Assembly: GCA_017853175.1 (NCBI GenBank)
Contig: JAFMKA010000001.1
Span: forward strand, 84,576 to 148,575
DNA length: 64,000 bases
Direction: 5' to 3'
Source: Steroidobacteraceae bacterium
GTDB lineage: Bacteria > Pseudomonadota > Gammaproteobacteria > Steroidobacterales > Steroidobacteraceae
The notes under the pieces were generated by a model. That model worked only from the letters and a program-made list of their open reading frames with translations. It did not search any database and was not told the DNA's origin. Shown here piece after piece: positions 56,621 to 64,000 of the stretch. Position numbers and translations under genes: made by a program. Each line of letters opens with the position of its first letter. The first letter of the stretch is position 1.

Positions 56621-58318
56621 TCAAACGAACAAATCGACCGCGCCCGATGCAGGGTTCTTACCCGGCATCATGCGCGAAGCGCCCACCTCGGCAACCGAAT
56701 CAACGTCGTTGACTCGCCCGCGCAAGGAGGCCTGAGAGAACATTTTACGGGCAGGCTCGCTGAAGGCACGCGAGCCCGATTGGCCAAACGTCCAGCCAGC
56801 GAGTTGCAGGCCGGCAGACTCGAGCGACTCTCGCAGTCTCGGCAGGCCAGATTCGAGGAGCGCACGCACTTCCCCGTTCGCGACACCGACATTGGCTGCA
56901 ACAGTATTGCCACGCATCGTCAGATCGATATCCATCGCCCCGAGGTTGGCGGGATCGAGTTGTAAGCTGACGCTCCAATTCTCATCCCGAATCTGCCCGA
57001 GAACGCGCTGTGCCACCGCATCGGCAAACGCCTGTACGCGCTCACCGAAAGAGAGTTTGGGATCGGGCGTGCTCAATACCGCTGAGGTATCACCGACGAC
57101 GATCGACGCTGCCGATACACCCGTGGCGGAATTGAGAATCGACGACGTCGGTGCGACCAACGACGACCATTCGGCGCTCTCAGCGATCGGCGATGCCGAT
57201 ACACCCGTGGCGGAATTGAGAATCGACGACGTCGGTGCGACCAACGACGACCATTCGGCGCTCTCAGCGATCGGCGATGCCGCCATCGCGAAACTCATCT
57301 CCGGAATGACCGCGTCGCGCGGCGCATGTTTGGGTGAGCGTTCGCCGAGGCTGCCCTCGCCACCACTGGCCGACATCGACGCGGCGCCCGCTCCTGTCAT
57401 TGCAGCCATGTCTCGCAACACCGCCAAGGGCTCGGCCGATGACGCTCGCTCAGTCTTCATCAGACGTTGCGGTAATCCCTCCGAACTCGACAGCGATACG
57501 GCATCACGTGCGTCGATATTGCGCAGCTCGATGGCCGCATCAGCTGCCGGCATCACTGCCGATATCGTCACAGCCCGCGTACGCAATTGACCCATCGTCG
57601 ATGCGACGGCGGGCATCGCTTCGGACGCGGTCGGTACGGTGTCGGTCAGCTCCGACTGCAAGGGCGCCGCAGCGACCATCGCGCCGTTTTCGGCAGGCTC
57701 ACGCGCCTCAGTCATCATCGTCGCCGACGATAATCGTGAGCGCCAAAGCAGAAGATCTTCATCGGCAATCGGCGAAGCGTGGGTCGCAACAGGCGTCTCA
57801 GGAATCGTGTCGACGTGTTCGAGGTTCGGATCAACGACCGCCGCTGCTTCGGAACGCGCCGCCATGGTGACGAGCGTCGGCGTCAAAATCGTCGGAACAG
57901 CCGTAGGAACAGCCGTAGGAATCGCCGTCGGAACCTCGGGGTCTACAGCGACAGCCATCGACTCGACCTCCGCCTCGGGAGCCGTCTCGCTCAAAAGTAA
58001 GCGAGCGAGGTCGCGATCGATTCCCATATCGACGGCGAATTCTTCGAGCTTCTGGTCCGAAACCGGGACTAATTTCAGTCGCGCCGGGAGCGAAGCACGG
58101 CCCGGCGAATCCGGCAAACCCTTGCCGGTATCCTGGGCTTCTTCGGCCCCCATCGTCTCATCGGGCGACTGCTCCGAGGCCGAAGCCTCGCGCATGACCG
58201 CCGAAAACGAAGGGCCGTCTGCCCCCGAAAAAGAGACTTCACCCAGCTTTTCCAGCGGGTTTTTGCTCGTCGGGGTCGAGGAGCCGATCGCGTTTAAGAG
58301 TGCTTCTGGGACAGCCAT
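56621..58318 (-). CDS. fliK: Flagellar hook-length control protein FliK
   Basis: C-terminal LQLDPANLGAMDIDLTMRGNTVAANVGVANGEVRALLESGLPRLRESLESAGLQL. Confidence 0.92.
   Translation of the reverse strand: MAVPEALLNAIGSSTPTSKNPLEKLGEVSFSGADGPSFSAVMREASASEQSPDETMGAEEAQDTGKGLPDSPGRASLPARLKLVPVSDQKLEEFAVDMGIDRDLARLLLSETAPEAEVESMAVAVDPEVPTAIPTAVPTAVPTILTPTLVTMAARSEAAAVVDPNLEHVDTIPETPVATHASPIADEDLLLWRSRLSSATMMTEAREPAENGAMVAAAPLQSELTDTVPTASEAMPAVASTMGQLRTRAVTISAVMPAADAAIELRNIDARDAVSLSSSEGLPQRLMKTERASSAEPLAVLRDMAAMTGAGAASMSASGGEGSLGERSPKHAPRDAVIPEMSFAMAASPIAESAEWSSLVAPTSSILNSATGVSASPIAESAEWSSLVAPTSSILNSATGVSAASIVVGDTSAVLSTPDPKLSFGERVQAFADAVAQRVLGQIRDENWSVSLQLDPANLGAMDIDLTMRGNTVAANVGVANGEVRALLESGLPRLRESLESAGLQLAGWTFGQSGSRAFSEPARKMFSQASLRGRVNDVDSVAEVGASRMMPGKNPASGAVDLFV
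57111..57278. repeat. Exact tandem duplication, 2 x 84 bp, inside fliK
   Basis: Copy 1 57111-57194, copy 2 57195-57278; encodes SPIAESAEWSSLVAPTSSILNSATGVSA twice. Confidence 0.97.
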
Positions 58319-58320
58319 GG

Positions 58321-58830
58321 TTACGGAGTTTTATTGCCGGTTGATGAGGACAACCGGGAGGTTGCAACTTGGATGCCAAGTTGGCTCTGACTGATCCGCT
58401 GCGCCACGTCGTCGAGGTTTTTTTGCTCCGTTTTTTCGGCCTCACGACGGGCCTCTCGCCCGACCCTATCGGCCACATGCTCGAGGGCATCGGCAAAGCG
58501 TCGCTTCTCCCGAACCTCTTCCATGGCCGCCTCGAGCAGAAACTCCGCCTGAGCCACTTCGTTTTGCTGCTTCTCGGACAGCTCAGTGAGCCACCCTGAA
58601 AAATTCCGATAGAGCCGCAGACTGCCAACCGTCTGCCCAGCGCTTTCGCGCTGCTCCACCAACTGCCCGTAATCGCCGAGATAGCGTTGCACTGTCTCGA
58701 GTCGACTTTGCTCGGTGAAAAGACTCCGTCTGCGATCTGCCGCGGCGCCCTCGGCCACGGCTGCGAGCGTCTCGCCGATGCGAGCGATGCGCTCGAGTCG
58801 ATCGGCTCGCTGACGGCTGCGGGCACTCAC
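58321..58830 (-). CDS. fliJ: Flagellar protein FliJ
   Basis: Coiled coil, gene order fliI-fliJ-fliK. Confidence 0.85.
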   Translation of the reverse strand: MSARSRQRADRLERIARIGETLAAVAEGAAADRRRSLFTEQSRLETVQRYLGDYGQLVEQRESAGQTVGSLRLYRNFSGWLTELSEKQQNEVAQAEFLLEAAMEEVREKRRFADALEHVADRVGREARREAEKTEQKNLDDVAQRISQSQLGIQVATSRLSSSTGNKTP

Positions 58831-60146
58831 GAGAGTACCTCGCTCAGTTGCCTGAAGCCGCCTTCGTAATCGACCCGCTCGTCGACATCCTGTTGCAGGA
58901 ACGCCTGAAGCGCCCCGCGGCGCTGCAGCGCCTCATCGAGTTCCAGATTCGTCCCCGAGCGATACGCACCCACAGACACGAGATCTTTATTTTCTTCCCA
59001 GGTCGCCATCAAGCGACGGAACTTCCGAACCAGCGTACGTTGCTCGCTCGTGATCAAGCGAGTCGCCAAGCGCGACACCGACACGTTGATATCGATCGCC
59101 GGATACTGCCCCATCGCCGCGAGCTCGCGCGATAGCAGTACGTGGCCATCGAGAATGGCGCGGGCGGCATCGACGATCGGATCGTTCGCATCATCACCCT
59201 CGGCCAAAATCGTATAGATGCCCGTGACACTGCCGCCACTGGCTACGCTGCCCGCGCGCTCGATGAGCTCGTTGATCAAAGAAAATACGGATGGCGTATA
59301 ACCTTTGGTCGTCGGTGGCTCGCCGACGGCGAGTCCGACTTCACGCTGGGCATGAGCGACACGGGTCAGTGAATCCATGAGGAGCAAGACGTTCTTGCCC
59401 TGATCACGGAAGTACTCGGCAATCGCGCAGGTGTAATGCGTCGCGCGCAATCGGATCACCGGCGAGCAATCGCCCGGCGCGGCCACGACGACCGCTCGCT
59501 TACGACCTTCCTCGCCCAACGTCTCGGTGACGAAGTCGAGCACCTCACGTCCGCGCTCACCGATCATGCCGATCACCACGACATCGGCCGCGGTGAAGCG
59601 AGTCATCATGCCGAGCAGCATGCTCTTGCCGACACCACTGCCCGCGATCAAACCCACACGCTGTCCCTGGCCGATGGTCAAAAAAGAGTTGATGGCGCGG
59701 ACGCCTACATCGAGCACCCCATTAATCGGTGCCCTGTGCAGAGGGTTTTTGCGCTCACCGCGCAGCGTGACGTAAACCGAAGGTTCGATGTGTTCGCCAC
59801 CATCGAGCGGCTGCCCGAGTCCATCGACGACCCGACCGAGTAGCCCATCACCCACGCCGACACGCGCGGTGTGCGTGATCACGCGGACTCCAGTGCCTGG
59901 CAGTAATCCCTGAACTGTGGCGAGCGGCATGAGCATGACTTCTTCGCCATTGAAGCCCACCACCTCGCAGGTGATGCCTTCGCCCTGCTCGGCCATGACC
60001 TCGCAATAGGCGCCAAGCGGCGCTCGGACGCCGCGCGCACCGAGCAGCATGCCCGTCACACGAGTCAAAACGCCACACACTCCCGGCGGCGGTAGGCTGA
60101 TCGCCGAGAGTCGGTCACCCAGCTTTTCGATCAACGACGCGCTCAC
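58827..60146 (-). CDS. fliI: Flagellar export ATPase FliI
   Basis: GLIAGSGVGKSMLLGMMTRFT; VLLLMDSLTRVAHAQREVGLAVGEPPTTKGYTPSVF. Confidence 0.97.
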   Translation of the reverse strand: MSASLIEKLGDRLSAISLPPPGVCGVLTRVTGMLLGARGVRAPLGAYCEVMAEQGEGITCEVVGFNGEEVMLMPLATVQGLLPGTGVRVITHTARVGVGDGLLGRVVDGLGQPLDGGEHIEPSVYVTLRGERKNPLHRAPINGVLDVGVRAINSFLTIGQGQRVGLIAGSGVGKSMLLGMMTRFTAADVVVIGMIGERGREVLDFVTETLGEEGRKRAVVVAAPGDCSPVIRLRATHYTCAIAEYFRDQGKNVLLLMDSLTRVAHAQREVGLAVGEPPTTKGYTPSVFSLINELIERAGSVASGGSVTGIYTILAEGDDANDPIVDAARAILDGHVLLSRELAAMGQYPAIDINVSVSRLATRLITSEQRTLVRKFRRLMATWEENKDLVSVGAYRSGTNLELDEALQRRGALQAFLQQDVDERVDYEGGFRQLSEVLS

Positions 60147-60970
60147 GCAGGCGCCTCGCGCAAAAGATCGGCGGCTGCCGCAAGCACCGCTTCTTTCGCG
60201 AAGCGCACGCGATTTTCGAATCGATCGTCCACCACTTTGTTGTCGCTGCTCGCGATCGCCCCGGCACGCGGCACAAGCGGGTCGGCGACCAAAGTAATCG
60301 ACGAGGGCTTGAACGACGCGCGCTCGAGTAGCGCGAGATCTTCAGGGTTCAAGCGTACTTCGAGTATCGCCATCGACGCAGAGGACTCTGCATCGCCGTT
60401 GTTCGGCTGAATCGCCGAGGTGACGGCCTCGAGGTAACGCTGCAGTCCCGCAGCATCAGACAGAACCTGACGCGCGAGTTCGCTACCGATGTGAAAACTG
60501 GCCTGAGCGAGCGGAACGATCGAGCGTCGCTCGAGCTCGGCCTGCGCCTCGCTCACCGCACGACCGGCGGCATCGAGTGCGGCGATGGCGTGATCGAGCG
60601 CCGCGACGAGTTCAGCCTTGCCCGCTTCGCGACCGCGCTGCTCCGCTTCGGCCACCCGGCGCTCTACTTCTTCGGCCGATTCGCCAATGCTCGTAAACTC
60701 GGTCGAAGCTTCAAAAAGCTCGGCGCTGCCCTCGCCATATGAAAAGCTCTCGGCCACGGCACCCTCTGCGGCACCGAGTTCCATGACCGCGCTCGATGCG
60801 CCCATGTCCTCTTGCTGTCGCGCATACTCGCGAAGCAGAAACCCTGCTCGCTTGGCTGCGAAATCCCTCGCGGAAAACTGAGTGGCCGCGCCCGGGTCGG
60901 GCCTTCTAATCGAGTTGGCCGGGACGAAGGGCGCCGCTTTGCGCGCCCGTGTACTTCCTGATTCGATCAC
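60143..60970 (-). CDS. fliH: Flagellar assembly protein FliH
   Basis: Gene order; C-terminal ILEVRLNPEDLALLERA. Confidence 0.88.
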   Translation of the reverse strand: MIESGSTRARKAAPFVPANSIRRPDPGAATQFSARDFAAKRAGFLLREYARQQEDMGASSAVMELGAAEGAVAESFSYGEGSAELFEASTEFTSIGESAEEVERRVAEAEQRGREAGKAELVAALDHAIAALDAAGRAVSEAQAELERRSIVPLAQASFHIGSELARQVLSDAAGLQRYLEAVTSAIQPNNGDAESSASMAILEVRLNPEDLALLERASFKPSSITLVADPLVPRAGAIASSDNKVVDDRFENRVRFAKEAVLAAAADLLREAPA

Positions 60971-60985
60971 CGCGTTACATCCTCA

Positions 60986-62038
60986 TCAGACGTAATCGGC
61001 GCCACGACCCGAGAGCATCATTTCGCCGGCGTCTGAGAGTTTGCGCGCGGTACGCAGAATCTGCTTTCTGGCCTCTTCGACATCCGAGAGTCGCATCGGC
61101 CCCTTGCTGTCCATCTCGTCGACGAACATTTCGCGGGCACGACCCGACATGTTGGAGAGAAACTTGTCCTTGAGGATGTCATCGGCACCCTTGAGCGCCT
61201 GCATCAGCAACTCAGACGGCACGGCACGCATCAGCGTCTGGATGCTGCGATTATCGCATCCCGAGAGATTCTCGAACGCGATCATATTGTCCTGAATTTT
61301 TTGAGCAAGATCGGCATCTTTTGAAGTCAGGCGACTCATCAGCCCCTGCTCGATCTCCGACTTGACGTAGTTCATGATCTTCGCGGCCGCTTTCACGCCA
61401 CCGACACTCGAAGACTTGAGCGAAGAGTTCGAAGAGAACTGCTTGCGCATGATCACTTCGAGCTCTTGCATCGCCGTCGGCTGAATCGTCTCAAGGGTTG
61501 CGACACGCGAGATGACCTCAGGTCGCACCGTCTCGGGCAAGAATCTCAGCACGTCGGCCGCCACGTCATAGTCGAGGAACGACAGCACGATCGCGATGAT
61601 CTGCGGGTGTTCGCTCGAGATCATCTCCGAGATCGATCGCGCGTCCATCCATTGCAGCACTTCGAGACCGCGATTGGCCGAAGCCGGCATGATTCGGCTG
61701 AGCACGCTACTCGCCTTGTCCTCACCAATGGCGTTACGCAACACGCTCTCGAGATAGTCGATGCCGCCGCCGATGTTCGTCTGCTTCTTGATGGTCGCGA
61801 TGAAGCCGTCGAGCACCACACTGACGGCCTCCTGCGAGAGATCAGCCACCGAGATCATCGCGGCGCTCAAATGCTGTACTTCTTTAGGAGCGAGGTGACG
61901 AATGACGCTCGCGGCCTCTTCTTCGCCGAGCAGCATGAGCATGACCGCAGCGCGCTGTGTATTCGAGAGCGCCGCCACTTCCATGGCGATCTGCTCAGGG
62001 TCGACCGTGTTGACCGCTACCGCGGTTGCTTCTGCCAT
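60986..62038 (-). CDS. fliG: Flagellar switch protein FliG
   Basis: MLMLLGEEEAASVIRHLAPKEVQHLSAAM; EHPQIIAIVLSFLDYDVAADVLRFLPE. Confidence 0.97.
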   Translation of the reverse strand: MAEATAVAVNTVDPEQIAMEVAALSNTQRAAVMLMLLGEEEAASVIRHLAPKEVQHLSAAMISVADLSQEAVSVVLDGFIATIKKQTNIGGGIDYLESVLRNAIGEDKASSVLSRIMPASANRGLEVLQWMDARSISEMISSEHPQIIAIVLSFLDYDVAADVLRFLPETVRPEVISRVATLETIQPTAMQELEVIMRKQFSSNSSLKSSSVGGVKAAAKIMNYVKSEIEQGLMSRLTSKDADLAQKIQDNMIAFENLSGCDNRSIQTLMRAVPSELLMQALKGADDILKDKFLSNMSGRAREMFVDEMDSKGPMRLSDVEEARKQILRTARKLSDAGEMMLSGRGADYV

Positions 62039-62051
62039 GTCCGTGCTCCCG

Positions 62052-63956
62052 CTAGGTCAGGTCGCGGCCGATCAGGTTCTTCAGCACCAGCGCCACACGC
62101 TTGGAGTCTTGCGACACCATCATGCGCACCACCGTGACCTTATCGTCGTAGCTGTTGGCGGTATCGAGAAGATCCGCCGAAATACCCTTCTTCTTAGGCT
62201 TCATTCGAGCCTTGAGTTCTTCGAGCGTCTCGCCTTCGCGAAGCTCGACCTCGCCCTCTGCAGGCCCGGCGGACTCCGCCGCGACTCCGCCCATCGATGC
62301 CTGACCCGCGCCGCCCATCACGGCATCACCGGCCGTAGCGAGTGCGAGACCGTCAGCGCCGCTGAGCGGGCTCGGTCCGGCCGGAGGCGCGACGAGTCGA
62401 TTGATCAGAGGTCGTACGATCAGCAAGCCGAGCAAGGCGATCGCGAGCGCGACGGTCAAATATTTTCCAGCGTCGATCACCTGCGGACGCATGTAGATCG
62501 GCGGCTCGACTTCGACAACGGGCGGCTCGAAGTTCGTGCTGATGATATTGACGACGTCTCCACGTGCCGCATCAAAGCCCACAGCACCTTGAACCAGAGT
62601 GGTCAGCCGAGCAATTTCGGCAGCCGGCAGAGGCTTACGCGCCGGCGGAGCCGTCGCGCCAGGTGCCGCGATGGCATCATTGATCGCCACGCTGACCGAC
62701 AGCCGTCGCATGCGCGGGGCCGGATCGACGACATACCGAACACTGCGGTCCATCTCGAAGTTGCGACTTTCGCTGCGCTCTTGGCCACGAACCACCGGCT
62801 CACCGGCGGGCGGCGTCGCCGCTGCGGGGGCTGCGGCTGCAGGCGCTGCAGCCGCATTCGGATCAGCTGGCGCATTGGCGGCCGCTGTCGCCGCGACGGG
62901 CGGTGGCGGTTCGTTCGATAACGACCCCGGAACGCCGGACGAACGCGGCTCGGTGGTACTACTCTCTTTCAGCTGCTCGGAACGCACGCGCGTACCGGCA
63001 TTGTTCGGATCGAAGTTTTCAGTGGTTTGCTCGATCACCGAGAAATCGAGATCCGCATTGACCTGAGCACGCACATTCGCCGCGCCGAAGATCGGCGTCA
63101 GCATCTGATTGATGCGATCGACGTAGTCCGCCTCAAACTTCTGTCGAAGCTCGAGTTGCTTGGCGTTGAGATCCTTCGCACCCGCCGGCTCGGTGAGCAG
63201 ACGGCCGAACTGATCGACCACCGACACGTTGGCCGGAACCATATACGGAATGCTTGAAGACACCAGATGGATGATCGCCTGAACCTGCCCATCGCTCACG
63301 GCGCGACCGGCGAACGGCGTCACGATCACCGAGGCTTTCGGGTCGGCTCGATCACGGACGAATGCGCTCTGACGCGGCAAGGCGAGATGCACCCGAGCAT
63401 CTTTGATGGAGTTGATCCGACGAATACTTTGGGCGAGCTCTTCTTCTACAGTCGCGTTATAGCGAGCTTGCTCCATGAATTGGCTCGTACCGAGCGGCAT
63501 GGTTTCGTTGAGCATCGAAGACCCGGTGGTGGAGTCCTTCGGCAGCCCCGCTGCCGCAAGCATGATGCGCGCTTCGTGAAATTCACTGGCCGGCACGACG
63601 AGCGAACCCGTTGCCGGGTCGAGCTGAACACCGATGCCGTTTTTCTGGAGCAGCTGCTGGGCGGCTTCCTTATCGGCATCCGCCATTTCCGGGTAGAGCG
63701 CGCGCGGCGGAGGCGTCGACATCGACACGTACGCGACGACCGCCAGCAACAGCACGAGCGCGATACCCACGTACGGCAACGCCGTCCTGACGATGGGCTG
63801 TTGTAGAAAATTCGTGACCGCTCCCGACGAAGCCGCCTCGGTCGGCGCCAGATCCGTCGAACGCATGGCATCACGCGAGGTGGATACCATCACCCCGGCT
63901 CCCGCGCCTTCGTTATCCAGGCGCGACCTCAAAACATCCGCTTCGACCGCTGCCAT
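62052..63956 (-). CDS. fliF: Flagellar MS-ring protein FliF
   Basis: LPLGTSQFMEQARYNATVEEELAQSIRRINSIKDARVHLALPRQSAFVRD. Confidence 0.97.
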   Translation of the reverse strand: MAAVEADVLRSRLDNEGAGAGVMVSTSRDAMRSTDLAPTEAASSGAVTNFLQQPIVRTALPYVGIALVLLLAVVAYVSMSTPPPRALYPEMADADKEAAQQLLQKNGIGVQLDPATGSLVVPASEFHEARIMLAAAGLPKDSTTGSSMLNETMPLGTSQFMEQARYNATVEEELAQSIRRINSIKDARVHLALPRQSAFVRDRADPKASVIVTPFAGRAVSDGQVQAIIHLVSSSIPYMVPANVSVVDQFGRLLTEPAGAKDLNAKQLELRQKFEADYVDRINQMLTPIFGAANVRAQVNADLDFSVIEQTTENFDPNNAGTRVRSEQLKESSTTEPRSSGVPGSLSNEPPPPVAATAAANAPADPNAAAAPAAAAPAAATPPAGEPVVRGQERSESRNFEMDRSVRYVVDPAPRMRRLSVSVAINDAIAAPGATAPPARKPLPAAEIARLTTLVQGAVGFDAARGDVVNIISTNFEPPVVEVEPPIYMRPQVIDAGKYLTVALAIALLGLLIVRPLINRLVAPPAGPSPLSGADGLALATAGDAVMGGAGQASMGGVAAESAGPAEGEVELREGETLEELKARMKPKKKGISADLLDTANSYDDKVTVVRMMVSQDSKRVALVLKNLIGRDLT

Positions 63957-63960
63957 GGCG

Positions 63961-64000
63961 TTACACCGTCATGTTCATGATTTCTTTGTAGGACTCCAGG
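63961..64000 (-). CDS. fliE: FliE C-terminus (partial, truncated by window end)
   Basis: Reverse-strand frame ends LESYKEIMNMTV*; position directly upstream of fliF. Confidence 0.8.
   Translation of the reverse strand, partial: LESYKEIMNMTV

Noticed and set aside
61902-62921. 339-aa + strand ORF opposite fliF/fliG
   Set aside because: Antisense to clear FliF; Arg-rich low-complexity translation

Overview
The window is 64 kb of chromosomal DNA, probably from a gammaproteobacterium (inferred from gene content). Nearly every base is explained by dense protein-coding genes. I recognised no rRNA, tRNA, CRISPR array, transposase or phage module. Left part (1-36 kb): RecD C-terminus, ROK sugar kinase, signal-peptide-bearing catalase-peroxidase, ribokinase, a TonB-dependent receptor (TBDR) next to an indoleamine-2,3-dioxygenase-like gene, YbaN/DUF454, NhaA, a CbiL/M/Q/O-type Ni/Co ECF importer convergent with a FecA-like TBDR, a three-gene type I secretion locus with a non-RTX Ig-like substrate, a serine beta-lactamase-family hydrolase, an rlmE-tolC-multicopper oxidase-cusF-like copper cluster, TrmH and RluF-like RNA modification genes, a persulfide-dioxygenase/BigR-like/YeeE-YedE sulfide module, another TBDR, NupC, and an ion channel. 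Right part (36.4-64 kb): FlaG, small lipoproteins, motBA, fliA, flhG, flhF, flhA, flgP/flgT-like genes, and fliE(partial)FGHIJKLMNOPQR-flhB. The observations most worth checking are: (1) a tandem voltage-sensor K+ channel (VSD-VSD-pore) split by a single-base frameshift at a 7-nt C/G homopolymer; (2) an FlhF with degraded GTPase motifs paired with an FlhG lacking the N-terminal DQAxxLR activator helix; (3) three uncharacterised coiled-coil/SPOR genes coupled to flhB; (4) a compact T1SS whose cognate substrate lacks RTX nonapeptides; (5) a BigR/SqrR-like palindrome overlapping a near-consensus promoter; (6) a consensus sigma-54 promoter in front of flhA. All family calls are from reading motifs, not from database searches.
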